Positions 43,088-50,743 of a stretch of DNA of 64,000 nt are shown here, piece after piece (within the stretch, counting starts at the first letter, position 1; each line of letters begins with the position of its first letter). The translations under genes were made by a program, and so were the position numbers. Location: positions 620,001 to 684,000 of the forward strand of contig JBMNNB010000001.1 of assembly GCA_050953725.1 (NCBI GenBank). The letters run 5' to 3'. Below the pieces are notes generated by a model that was not told the origin of the DNA, searched no databases, and worked only from the letters and a program-made list of their open reading frames with translations. The stretch comes from DTU053 sp012520115 (GTDB lineage Bacteria; Bacillota; Clostridia; Oscillospirales; Acutalibacteraceae).

Positions 43088-43190
43088 GTCCGCACCTCGC
43101 AAGTTTTATTGCTTCTTCTCAACTAACTAATATGCGAAGGCGGACAAAAAAATGTTTACTTTAAAGAAACTTGTTCGGATAAATTATGTT

Positions 43191-43751
43191 TTATTCCTTG
43201 GGAAGTACGCCCTTTTTGATTGACGCGTTTTTAAGCTGCCTGCGGGCAGTCCTGACCTTCTCAAGATTCTTTGCGAAATCCTTGTATGCTTCCTCAAGAA
43301 TTTCATCGCTCTCGGTCATAATGCTTTCAACGAATTCGCTTGCGCTTGAGCGCATATCCATAGCCCATTTCTGAGCGTTGTCGATTATGTCGTTAGAGCT
43401 GGCTCTTGCCTTTTCGATTATTTCTGCGGCCTGTTCCTTAGCCTCGGTAATAATCTCGTTTGCAACTGCCTTTGCCTTTAATGTAATCTCATGCTCCGAA
43501 ACAATCTTGTCGGCAATTCTTTCTGCCTCTTTAATCTTGGCCTCTGCTGCCTCGTCAGCGGCTGCAAGGATATCCTTGCGCTCTGCTGCGATTCGCCTTG
43601 CCTGAGCAAGCTCTTCGGGAGCCTTCAATCTGATTTCCTTAATAAGCGAGCGAATCTCCTCAGCATTGACCTTAGTATTTCCGCCGAATAAAGACGGCTT
43701 GCCCTCATCGAGCAGTTCTTCTATTCTGTCATACATTTGGTCGACATTCAT
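43191..43751 (-). CDS. Coiled-coil protein (ATP synthase B-like annotation), unknown role
   Basis: A 186-residue, highly charged, almost fully helical protein. Residues of about 45-170 form a long Ala/Glu/Lys-rich coiled coil (AEAKIKEAERIADKIV, then AKAVANEIITEAKEQAAEI). It lacks a membrane helix, so it is not a true F0 subunit b, though such proteins are often labelled that way. DivIVA-like cell-envelope scaffolding is one possibility. Its ATG overlaps the coaD stop (ATGA), and it is the last gene of rsmD-coaD-this gene, a common Clostridia arrangement. Confidence 0.78.
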   Translation of the reverse strand: MNVDQMYDRIEELLDEGKPSLFGGNTKVNAEEIRSLIKEIRLKAPEELAQARRIAAERKDILAAADEAAEAKIKEAERIADKIVSEHEITLKAKAVANEIITEAKEQAAEIIEKARASSNDIIDNAQKWAMDMRSSASEFVESIMTESDEILEEAYKDFAKNLEKVRTARRQLKNASIKKGVLPKE

Positions 43752-44248
43752 TTGGTTTTGCCACCCTTTCCAATTCTTTTTATAATATCCTCACGAATTA
43801 CTTCAGGAACAAATGCAGAAATATCACCGCCGAATCCGCAGACCTCCTTGACTACGCTTGAGCTGAGGAACATGTATTCCGAGCTTGTAACCATGAAAAT
43901 CGTTTCAACGGACGGACGTAAAATCTTGTTTGTAAGGGCCTGTTTAAACTCATCCTCGAAATCGGAAACAGCCCTCAGTCCCTTGACAATGGCGATTGCG
44001 CCACGGCTTTCGACATATTCGGACAGTAAGCCGTCGTAAGAGTCGACTATTACATTCGGAAGGTCTGAAGTACACCTTTTTATAAAGTCCATCCTTTCGG
44101 CAACGGTAAAGCTGCCGGTGGGCTTTCTGAAATTTGTCATTACCACGACTAAAACCTTGTCAAACATCTTAGCGGTTCTGGTGATAACGTCAAGATGACC
44201 GAGAGTAATAGGGTCAAAACTTCCGGGGCAAACAGCTATTCTTCTCAT
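43748..44248 (-). CDS. coaD: Phosphopantetheine adenylyltransferase
   Basis: CoaD makes dephospho-CoA from 4'-phosphopantetheine and ATP. The 166-residue protein shows the nucleotidyltransferase motif CPGSFDPITLGHLDVI near residue 6, KPTGSFTVAERMDFI, and EYMFLSSSVVKEVCGFGGD near 127 with the (I/L)SSS motif. The chosen ATG (MRRIAVC) has AAGGAG 8 bases upstream, whereas the longer frame overlaps rsmD without a site. It lies between rsmD and the coiled-coil gene. Confidence 0.97.
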   Translation of the reverse strand: MRRIAVCPGSFDPITLGHLDVITRTAKMFDKVLVVVMTNFRKPTGSFTVAERMDFIKRCTSDLPNVIVDSYDGLLSEYVESRGAIAIVKGLRAVSDFEDEFKQALTNKILRPSVETIFMVTSSEYMFLSSSVVKEVCGFGGDISAFVPEVIREDIIKRIGKGGKTK

Positions 44249-44279
44249 AAGCTTATCTCCTTGAATTTTTATAAGCGTT

Positions 44280-44816
44280 TCAGGCTGGTCTGTATACACT
44301 CAAAGCAGTCTTTGAGTGCTTATAGGTCCTGTAAAGCTTTAAAAAGCCCACTTCGGCCGGAAGCTCCTCAGATGCGGGGGTTTCGCAGATAATTATGCCG
44401 CTTTCGGACATGCACATGGGAAGCCTTTCAAGTGCGGCGGTTACAAGGCCCTGCGAGTAGGGCGGGTCGACGAAGGCTATATCGAAAAATGAATTATAGT
44501 TTTCAAGAAAGGTCAGCGCATTGGTGGTCTTTACTACGGCGTTTTCGGCAAGGCCCACATTTTCAAGATTCTTCTTTATTATGTCCGTAGCAGCTTTTGA
44601 AGCGTCAATAAAGACCGCACTCTGAGCGCCCCTGCTTAAAGCCTCAATGCCGAGCTGACCCGAGCCGGCAAAAAGGTCTAAGACCCTTCTGCCCTCAATT
44701 TCAAACTGAATTATACTGAAAATTGCTTCTTTTACCCTTTCGGAAGTGGGGCGGACATCATTGCCCTCCAGGGTTAAAAGACGCCTGCCTTTAGCAATTC
44801 CTGTAATAACACGCAT
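44280..44816 (-). CDS. rsmD: 16S rRNA (guanine-966-N2)-methyltransferase
   Basis: RsmD methylates G966 of 16S rRNA. The 178-residue protein has MRVITGIAKGRRL, VRPTSERVKEAIFSI near residue 21, the SAM-binding DLFAGSGQLGIEALSRGA near 48, and the catalytic FVDPPYSQG near 118. The length is typical. GCGGTGA precedes the ATG, and a consensus-like promoter lies about 80 bases upstream. It is followed by coaD, the usual order. Confidence 0.96.
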   Translation of the reverse strand: MRVITGIAKGRRLLTLEGNDVRPTSERVKEAIFSIIQFEIEGRRVLDLFAGSGQLGIEALSRGAQSAVFIDASKAATDIIKKNLENVGLAENAVVKTTNALTFLENYNSFFDIAFVDPPYSQGLVTAALERLPMCMSESGIIICETPASEELPAEVGFLKLYRTYKHSKTALSVYRPA

Positions 44817-44896
44817 ATGGTCACCGCAGCTAAATTTAGCCAGATCCTTTTACATAATACATTTTCTGATGCAATTTTACTGCACAAGTTAAAGTT

Positions 44897-44926
44897 ATTA
44901 TCCCACTTTTTGTTTGATTTTGTCAA
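44897..44926 (-). promoter_or_regulatory. Promoter of rsmD-coaD-coiled-coil operon
   Basis: On the minus strand: perfect TTGACA, 18-base spacer, GATAAT, about 80 bases before the rsmD ATG. The bases 44927-45021 are AT-rich and show nothing else. Confidence 0.7.
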
Positions 44927-45021
44927 GTTCCCGCTATAATTTAATTATTAATATTTGAAGAAAAATCTGGTACTTTTTATTAATATTTTTTCAAGCTCAT
45001 AACCTTGTCCGTATTTTTATG

Positions 45022-45066
45022 CAAAAAAACAACAACAAAAAGGCTGCCCGGAGCAGACAGCCTTTT
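45022..45066 (-). terminator. Terminator of the 29-aa micro-protein gene
   Basis: AAAAGGCTG pairs with CAGCCTTTT (12-base loop) and on the minus strand is followed by TGTTGTTGTTTTTTT. It starts about 20 bases beyond the small gene's stop. Confidence 0.85.
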
Positions 45067-45085
45067 CGCAACTAATTAACAGCAT

Positions 45086-45175
45086 TTAGCAGCAGTGTCT
45101 GTCGTTGTTATCGGCAAGGAGTAAGAGTAAAAGAATCAGAACCAAGCAGCTATTGTTTCCGGATAAGCAACCCAT
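45086..45175 (-). CDS. 29-residue hydrophobic micro-protein ending in Cys-Cys
   Basis: A short gene with a textbook AAAGGAGGAACG site 8 bases before its ATG and a strong terminator after it. The peptide begins MGCLSGNNSC, continues with an unbroken run of Val/Leu/Ile (about residues 11-20), and ends ADNNDRHCC. It thus has a single membrane-length hydrophobic core, Asn-rich flanks and four cysteines. I recall similar tiny Cys/Asn/Leu peptides in Clostridia, some related to YjcZ-like spore proteins, but no named family can be claimed. It lies alone between rsmD and the PglX-like fragment. The signal that it is real is the ribosome-binding-site/terminator pairing rather than length. Confidence 0.7.
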   Translation of the reverse strand: MGCLSGNNSCLVLILLLLLLADNNDRHCC

Positions 45176-45205
45176 AAATCGTTCCTCCTTTCATGCTTTC
45201 AAGAA

Positions 45206-45233
45206 TATGATATGTTGAATAACAAATTGGGTT
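45206..45233 (-). promoter_or_regulatory. Candidate late-sporulation (sigma-K-like) promoter
   Basis: On the minus strand AACC, a 15-base spacer, then CATATCATA match the short sigma-K pattern (mACm, N15-16, CATAnnnTA). It lies about 35 bases upstream of the micro-protein ATG. No sigma-A promoter was found there. The consensus is short, so chance is possible. Confidence 0.3.
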
Positions 45234-45416
45234 ACAGTTTAGAGGGGCTAATTTAAAATTTTTTGTTTTGAATTTATAATTTTCCGAGTGAAAAAGTAAT
45301 GGCATAAAAACCTTGACGCTTCCTTTTGTATCGGATAGAATTTTATTGACCGATATTCAAAATGCGTTTAACTTCAACCCTTGCGGGAATTTTTGATTAA
45401 ATGAAACGGAATTTTT

Positions 45417-46262
45417 ATGATACTGATTGAGGATTGCTTTAAAGAGCTCGAGGAAATAATCAGCGGGAAAATTGAAGAGCAGAAAGTCAGGCAGGAAAAA
45501 GCAAATAAGCTTTTTATTGAAGCCTTTGGGCTGGGGGATTTACTCGACCCGACCCCTTCCGAAAAGGATATAGGCATCAGAAGGCCTGATCTGAGGACTG
45601 AAATCACCCACCTTTTATCTTATGCTGTAGGGTGTATTTTGGGCCGTTATTCGCCCGATTTTGACGGCTTAGCCTTTGCGGGCGGGGAGTGGAAAGAGGA
45701 CAGATACAAGACTTTTCAGCCCGTTAAGAATAACCTTGTTATTGTGGGCGCAAGAAATAAGGGGCTGCCTGATGATTTAAGCAGCCGGGTTTCAGACTTT
45801 ATAAAGGCAGTTTTCGGCGAGAGTACCCATTCGGAGAATATGAAATTCATTGCAAAGGCTCTGTCAACGGGCGGTACATCTCACGGCTCACCTTTAAAAG
45901 TGCTCGACAATTATTTTATTAAGGATTTTTACAAAGAGCATTTAAGGGCCTATTATTCCGGCAGGCCGATTTACTTTCCAGTATCAAGCGGCAAGTCAAA
46001 GGCATTTTTTGCATATACTTACTATCACCGAATTGATATAAACACAATAAAATACATTAAGGCCTGTTCGGAAAAACTGACAAATGCCCTTGAAAACAAG
46101 GGGGATAAAGCAGAAAATAAGAATCTCATTGAGCTTTACTCATTTGCCGAGCGTATCGAGAGTATAATTGAACAGGGCTTGAGAATAGATTTTGACGAAG
46201 GAATAATGTATAATTATAATAAGCTCAAGGGGCTATTAATTAGCTCTGATAGGCAATTTTAA
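45417..46262 (+). CDS. Stand-alone C-terminal domain of BREX methyltransferase PglX/BrxX (probable remnant)
   Basis: A 281-residue open frame matching, from memory, only the C-terminal third of PglX/BrxX, the adenine methyltransferase of BREX phage defence. The run NKLFIEAFGLGDLL, then LLSYAVGCILGRYS, LAFAGGEWKEDRYKTF, a YFIKDFYKEHLRAYY segment and RPIYFPVSSGKSKAFFAY aligns in order with BrxX segments such as LISYAVGCMMGRYS and RPIYWLFSSGK. The N-terminal methyltransferase core (DPxGGSGH-type SAM site, NPPY) is absent, and no other brx/pgl genes are present. The ATG has only a poor ribosome binding site. It may be a decayed remnant or a repurposed domain. Confidence 0.75.
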   Translation: MILIEDCFKELEEIISGKIEEQKVRQEKANKLFIEAFGLGDLLDPTPSEKDIGIRRPDLRTEITHLLSYAVGCILGRYSPDFDGLAFAGGEWKEDRYKTFQPVKNNLVIVGARNKGLPDDLSSRVSDFIKAVFGESTHSENMKFIAKALSTGGTSHGSPLKVLDNYFIKDFYKEHLRAYYSGRPIYFPVSSGKSKAFFAYTYYHRIDINTIKYIKACSEKLTNALENKGDKAENKNLIELYSFAERIESIIEQGLRIDFDEGIMYNYNKLKGLLISSDRQF

Positions 46263-46290
46263 TAAAAAATGGTATTTTTATAAATTAATG

Positions 46291-46319
46291 TTGACAAACA
46301 AAAAGCACCGTGATATTAT
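46291..46319 (+). promoter_or_regulatory. Promoter of the T-box/trpXYZ operon
   Basis: Perfect TTGACA, 17-base spacer, TATTAT. The transcription start is expected near 46326, directly ahead of T-box stem I. Confidence 0.88.
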
Positions 46320-46325
46320 CGTCTC

Positions 46326-46606
46326 ACAATTTAATATTAAACCGATGAAGCGGAGATCAAGCTGATATATGCGCGCACAGAGAGTGAACGGTGGTGGAAA
46401 GTTCATCGAGATGCAGGTCAGTAAATGGACCGCTGAGGGCTGAGTGAAAGGCATATTGCCGAGTATCGAGGACGTGATTCTGCGTTAAGGAACGGAGATG
46501 TGTTGGCATCTCGCTGAGTGGGTCGTGCATAACGGCCAAATAAGGTGGCACCGCAGGTATTAATGACCTGTCCTTATAGTTTTATAAGGATGGGTCTTTT
46601 CTTTTT
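46326..46606 (+). promoter_or_regulatory. T-box riboswitch, tryptophan specifier
   Basis: A transcription-attenuating T-box leader that senses uncharged tRNA. It contains the AGAGAGTGAACGGTGGTGGAA element of stem I (about 46379), a candidate specifier TGG followed by A at 46426-46428 (Trp codon), and the conserved AGGTGGCACCGCAG T-box near 46543. The TGGC at 46546 would pair with a GCCA acceptor end, fitting tRNA-Trp with discriminator G. A terminator stem follows at 46565-46596 (GACCTGTCCTTATA / TATAAGGATGGGTC) with TTTTCTTTTT. The specifier was chosen by eye, not by folding. Confidence 0.9.
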
Positions 46607-46696
46607 GCCCAACAGCGAAAAGAGCAAATCAACCGCCGAGAATCTGCTGTACGCGTGAGCAGCCTATCGGTAAATAACAAAAAGGGGAGTTTATTT

Positions 46697-47713
46697 ATGA
46701 AAAAGTTTGCAAGAATCATCGGCGCTCTGGTAGTATTCTCACTTGTTTTTACTCTTTTTGCTTGCTCAAAACAAAATGTTGACGGGCCTACAAAAGATAC
46801 CGGAGCAGAAACCAAAAAAGTAAAAATCGCTGTTATTCAACCTTTAGAGCACCTTTCGCTCAATGAAATCCGTGACACCATAGTCGCAGAGCTTAAAGCC
46901 TTAGGCTATACCGAGGACAAAGCAGAGATAGTTCTCAAGAACGCAAACGGACAGATGTCACTCCTGCCCTCAATCTACACAAGCCTTGCCACAGAAAACA
47001 TTGATATCTATGTTCCTATCGCAACACCCACTGCGCAGGCTGCTAAATCGGCTATAACCGACAAGCCCGTAGTATTCTCCGCCGTCAGTGACCCGTTAAG
47101 CGCAGGCCTTGTTGATGCCATCAACGCACCGGGCGGAAATATCACAGGCGTATCCGACTCAATTCCGGTTGACAAGACACTTGAGTTTGCAAAGCAGCTT
47201 GTTCCCTCAATTAAGACAATCGGCTTTGTATACAATGTAGGTGAAGCCAACTCCGTATCCAACATTGAAAAAGCCAAGAAGTACTGCGATGAGAACGGTA
47301 TCGCCTATAAAGAGGCTAATGTAGCCGCAACTGCCGACCTTCAGCAGGCAGTCGCTTCTATCATCAATAGTGTTGATGCTTTCTACACTCCTGACGACAA
47401 TACGGTTGCTTCCGGCATGAACACCTATGCACAGCTTGCTCTTGATGCCAAGAAGCCCATCTTCTGCGGCGCCGACTCAATGGTTAAGGAAGGCGGCCTT
47501 GCAACAGTAGGCATCAACTATGTGACCTTAGGAAAGCTCACTGCAAAAATGGTTGATAAGATTCTCAAGGGCGCAAAGCCTGCAGAGACAGCTGTCGAGT
47601 ATGTAACCGACTATGCCAAGGTTATCAATACCGACGTAAGCAAGGCTCTTAACATCACCCTTCCCGCAAATGCAGAGGAATTTATCGCTGTTACAAGAGA
47701 GAACAGCAACTAA
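46697..47713 (+). CDS. trpX: Tryptophan ABC transporter substrate-binding lipoprotein (TrpX type)
   Basis: A 338-residue lipoprotein. The signal peptide ends in the lipobox LFAC (Cys about residue 22), followed by a periplasmic-binding fold of the ABC_sub_bind type with VKIAVIQPLEHLSL, VPIATPTAQAAKSAI and VVFSAVSDPLSAGLVDA. The two-lobe pattern continues through FYTPDDNTVASGMN to FCGADSMVKEGGLATVGINY. The ATG has AAGGGGAG upstream. The Trp-specifier T-box immediately upstream, plus the permease and ATPase that follow, support the name; the ligand is inferred from regulation, not from residues. Confidence 0.85.
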   Translation: MKKFARIIGALVVFSLVFTLFACSKQNVDGPTKDTGAETKKVKIAVIQPLEHLSLNEIRDTIVAELKALGYTEDKAEIVLKNANGQMSLLPSIYTSLATENIDIYVPIATPTAQAAKSAITDKPVVFSAVSDPLSAGLVDAINAPGGNITGVSDSIPVDKTLEFAKQLVPSIKTIGFVYNVGEANSVSNIEKAKKYCDENGIAYKEANVAATADLQQAVASIINSVDAFYTPDDNTVASGMNTYAQLALDAKKPIFCGADSMVKEGGLATVGINYVTLGKLTAKMVDKILKGAKPAETAVEYVTDYAKVINTDVSKALNITLPANAEEFIAVTRENSN

Positions 47714-47725
47714 TAACAAACAAAA

Positions 47726-47770
47726 ATCTATCATCAGGGCTTCATTGCCCTGATGATAGATAGTTTTTAG
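47726..47770 (+). terminator. Strong hairpin between trpX and trpY
   Basis: A perfect 15-bp stem, ATCTATCATCAGGGC with GCCCTGATGATAGAT around TTCATT, is followed by AGTTTTTAG. Inside the operon it likely acts as a partial terminator or mRNA end-protector that raises binding-protein output above the membrane components. Confidence 0.8.
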
Positions 47771-47795
47771 AAGATTTATTTTCAGAGGTAGTATT

Positions 47796-48689
47796 ATGGC
47801 TTTACTTTTAACCGGTGCGATACAGCTTGGAATGATATACGCACTGATGGCAATGGGAGTATATGTGACATTCAGAATACTTAATGTTGCGGACCTTACC
47901 GTTGAAGGTTCGTTTACGCTTGGTGTTGCTGTATCGGCGGTAGTAGCCGCAAAGGGTCACCCCATTCTCGCTCTGGTCGCCGCAATTCTGACCGGAGCCG
48001 TTGCCGGCCTTGTCACCGGAATCCTTCATACAAAGGTTAAAATTCAGACGATTCTTGCGGGCATACTAACTATGACCGCTTTATATACCATTAATCTTGC
48101 TATAATGGGCGGCAGGGCGAATATCTCATTATTCGCCTCCGAAACAGTCCTTTCCCTCATTGAAAAGGTTACAAAGCTCTCTGTCGGAACCGTCAGAAGC
48201 ATCGTTACAATAGGCGTAACACTTTTAGTTTTCGCCTTTTTATCGGCATTCTTTAAGACTAAATTCGGTCTTAAAATCAGAGCAACCGGTGACAATGAGG
48301 AAATGGTAAGGGCGTCCTCCATTAACGCAAGCGTCACAAAATGTGCAGGCCTTATGCTCGGCAACGCCTGCGTTGCCTTGTCGGGCGCAATGCTGAGCCA
48401 GTACCAGAAGTCCGCAGATGTCAACATCGGTGCGGGCATGGTGGTCGTCGGTCTTGCCTCGGTTATTATCGGCGAGGCGATAATAGGCAAAAGGAGCGTC
48501 ATCCTCGGAATTTTCTCCGTAATAGTCGGCTCTGTCGCCTATCAGATTATAATTGCGATAGCATTAAAGGTAAATCTTCTGCCGGCTTACGGCTTAAAGC
48601 TGATTTCCGCTTTAATAGTCGCAATTTCACTTGCTCTGCCTGTCGCAAGGGCTGAAATCAAAAAGGTTAGGAGGAGCAAAAATGTCTGA
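47796..48689 (+). CDS. trpY: Tryptophan ABC transporter permease (TrpY type)
   Basis: A 297-residue integral membrane protein with about 8-9 helices, of the branched-chain/ribose permease type (ABC transporter permease, LivH-like). LAGILTMTALYTINLAIMG, then FKTKFGLKIRATGDNEEMVRASSIN (split) form the conserved cytoplasmic coupling loop near residue 165. CAGAGGTAG lies upstream of the ATG. It overlaps the ATPase gene by 8 bases. Its partner role in Trp uptake follows from operon and T-box context. Confidence 0.85.
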   Translation: MALLLTGAIQLGMIYALMAMGVYVTFRILNVADLTVEGSFTLGVAVSAVVAAKGHPILALVAAILTGAVAGLVTGILHTKVKIQTILAGILTMTALYTINLAIMGGRANISLFASETVLSLIEKVTKLSVGTVRSIVTIGVTLLVFAFLSAFFKTKFGLKIRATGDNEEMVRASSINASVTKCAGLMLGNACVALSGAMLSQYQKSADVNIGAGMVVVGLASVIIGEAIIGKRSVILGIFSVIVGSVAYQIIIAIALKVNLLPAYGLKLISALIVAISLALPVARAEIKKVRRSKNV

Positions 48690-49509
48690 TACGATTTTAA
48701 AGCTGTGCAATGTCACAAAAGTGTTCCATCCTAACACCGTCAATGAGAATAAGGCCATCGACAACCTCAGCTTCGAGCTGAAAAAGGGCGATTTCGTAAC
48801 CGTTCTCGGCTCGAACGGCTCCGGCAAGTCCACTATGTTCAACCTGATTGCAGGCTCCCTGCTCGCAGACAGCGGACAAATATATCTTGAAGGCGAGAAC
48901 ATCACCTTAGTCTCCGATTATATCAGGGCAAAAAAGATAGGCCGTATTTTTCAGGACCCCATGAAGGGCACGTCCCCCTCGCTTACAATTGAGGAAAACC
49001 TCTCCCTTGCATATGCAAGAAAGTCAAAGAGCAAAATCTTTGCCATAAACAAGGCCGACAGGGAAGCCTTTGTTGAGCTGTTGTCAAAGCTCGATTTAGG
49101 CCTTGAAAACAGACTTAAAACAAAAATCGGTCTATTATCGGGCGGACAAAGGCAGGCGGTGACCCTATTAATGAGCACAATCGCCGACCCCTCACTGCTG
49201 CTGCTCGATGAGCACACGGCCGCACTCGACCCGAATACCGCCGTTAAAATCCTCGACATTACTAAGGAGCTTGTGGAGTATTCCAAAACCTCCACAATGA
49301 TGATTACCCACGATATTAACGCCGCTCTTAGCATCGGCAACAGAACGATTATGATGGATGCGGGCAGGATTATTCTTGATATAAGCGGCGAAGAGCGTGA
49401 AAATATGACCGTCGACGCCCTGCTTAAGCTGTACAGCAAAGAGAGCAAAAAGCAGCTTGCAAACGACAGAATGCTGTTCTCCGCAGGCGGTTTGGGAGAG
49501 GACGAATAA
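48682..49509 (+). CDS. trpZ: Tryptophan ABC transporter ATP-binding protein (TrpZ type)
   Basis: A 275-residue ABC ATPase: Walker A GSNGSGKST near residue 44, Q-loop FQDPMKGTSPSLT, signature LSGGQRQAVTLLM near 152, Walker B LLLLDEHTAALDP near 172, and switch TMMITHDI near 205. The start at MSDTILKL has AGGAGG 5 bases upstream; the long open frame beginning earlier lies inside the permease gene. It is the last gene of the operon. I saw no clear terminator; the next gene has its own promoter. Confidence 0.9.
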   Translation: MSDTILKLCNVTKVFHPNTVNENKAIDNLSFELKKGDFVTVLGSNGSGKSTMFNLIAGSLLADSGQIYLEGENITLVSDYIRAKKIGRIFQDPMKGTSPSLTIEENLSLAYARKSKSKIFAINKADREAFVELLSKLDLGLENRLKTKIGLLSGGQRQAVTLLMSTIADPSLLLLDEHTAALDPNTAVKILDITKELVEYSKTSTMMITHDINAALSIGNRTIMMDAGRIILDISGEERENMTVDALLKLYSKESKKQLANDRMLFSAGGLGEDE

Positions 49510-49530
49510 GAGCGGATTTGCTTCTTTTTA

Positions 49531-49559
49531 TTGCTAAATTCTCATATTCGATGTATAAT
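49531..49559 (+). promoter_or_regulatory. Putative promoter of the third sugar isomerase gene
   Basis: TTGCTA, 17-base spacer, perfect TATAAT, about 36 bases before the ATG. Confidence 0.55.
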
Positions 49560-49595
49560 ATCCAAAAACAGGAAGCAAAAACGGAGGTATAAACT

Positions 49596-50420
49596 ATGTC
49601 ATTACCGGTAGCCATTCAGCTTTATACGCTGAGGGACGAGATGGAGAAGGATGTCAGAGGCACCCTTGAAAAGGTTAAGGAATTCGGATATGACGGTGTG
49701 GAATTTGCCGGTCTGTTCGGCTATTCCGCAGCAGATATGAAGAAAATGCTTGATGAAATCGGCCTAAAGGCTGTTTCAGCCCATGTGGCACTTAAAGAGC
49801 TTTTGCCCGATATGAAAAACGTCATCGCAACATATAAGGAAATCGGCTGCGAATATATAGCCATTCCTTATCTGCCCGGCGACCGCAGGCCGGAGGCAGG
49901 CGACTTTGACAGCACCATTGCCGACATTCGTGCAATAGGTGAGGAGTGCAAGAATCAGGGCGTAATACTGCTTTATCACAACCATGATTTTGAGTTCAAA
50001 ATGCTTGGCGACAAGTATGTTCTTGACGTGCTTTATGACTCGATACCTGCCGATTTGCTTCAGACCGAGATAGACACCTGCTGGGTTAATGTCGGCGGAG
50101 TAGACCCCGCTGAGTACATTCTTAAATATAAAGACCGCTCACCGGTCGTTCATCTCAAGGATTTCACAATGAAGTCAAAGGGCAAGCCCTCAAAGCTTTA
50201 TGAGCTTATCGGCATTCAGGAAGAGGCAGACGCCGACGAAGAGGATTTCTCATTCAGACCCGTGGGACACGGCGTTCAGGATATGCCATCGATTCTTGCG
50301 GCAGCCGAAAAGGCAGGCAGCAAGTGGCTTGTAGTTGAGCAGGACAGACCGGCAAAGCACAATACGCCTCTTGAGTCGGCCAAAATGAGCCGTGACTATC
50401 TCAAGGCTTTAGGCTATTAA
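49596..50420 (+). CDS. Sugar phosphate isomerase/epimerase-like TIM barrel protein
   Basis: A 274-residue xylose-isomerase-like TIM barrel protein, distinct from the two in the argH operon. Seen: VAIQLYTLRDEMEKD at the N-terminus (the common QLYTLR signature), FGYDGVEFAGLFG, SAHVALKEL, ILLYHNHDFEF near 126 with His/Glu metal ligands, IDTCWVNVGGVDP near 162, VVHLKDF near 186, PVGHGVQDMP near 225 and WLVVEQD near 248. Members act on keto-sugars or inosose; the substrate here is open. CGGAGG precedes the ATG. Monocistronic, with terminator. Confidence 0.85.
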   Translation: MSLPVAIQLYTLRDEMEKDVRGTLEKVKEFGYDGVEFAGLFGYSAADMKKMLDEIGLKAVSAHVALKELLPDMKNVIATYKEIGCEYIAIPYLPGDRRPEAGDFDSTIADIRAIGEECKNQGVILLYHNHDFEFKMLGDKYVLDVLYDSIPADLLQTEIDTCWVNVGGVDPAEYILKYKDRSPVVHLKDFTMKSKGKPSKLYELIGIQEEADADEEDFSFRPVGHGVQDMPSILAAAEKAGSKWLVVEQDRPAKHNTPLESAKMSRDYLKALGY

Positions 50421-50434
50421 TAGTATTACATTTA

Positions 50435-50462
50435 AGGCCGCCGCTTAAGGCGGCCTGTTTTG
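50435..50462 (+). terminator. Terminator after the third sugar isomerase
   Basis: Stem AGGCCGCC / GGCGGCCT around GCTTAA followed by GTTTTG. A weaker GTCTGT / ACAGAC hairpin with TTTTT lies at 50515-50548. The rest of 50463-50667 is AT-rich without recognised features. Confidence 0.82.
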
Positions 50463-50667
50463 TGTCCGAAGCCGTTATTCGGTACCATTTGCGGGCAAAC
50501 AGTCAGTCTGAATCGTCTGTATGTCCATACTTAAAACAGACAGTTTTTATCACTCTTAAATGAGAATAATACAATCGGACAGGTTTCGTCATTTTCTACA
50601 ATTTGTTTTAAAAAAATGCTGAGAAACAAGATGTTGTGAAAAAAATTTTACAAATCAAAAATTTCTC

Positions 50668-50696
50668 TTGTCAGAGAAAAAAAAATATGATACTAT
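50668..50696 (+). promoter_or_regulatory. Promoter of upp
   Basis: TTGTCA, 17-base A-rich spacer, TACTAT. The leader to the GTG start is about 40 bases, too short for a PyrR attenuator. Confidence 0.7.
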
Positions 50697-50743
50697 CAAC
50701 CAAGTGCGAAAAGTGCAGATAACTGACGAAGGGGCGAAAAGAC

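Noticed and set aside
50463..50667. Possible riboswitch or attenuator before upp
   Set aside because: Only a weak GTCTGT/ACAGAC hairpin upstream of the mapped promoter was found, and the promoter-to-start distance is about 40 bases.
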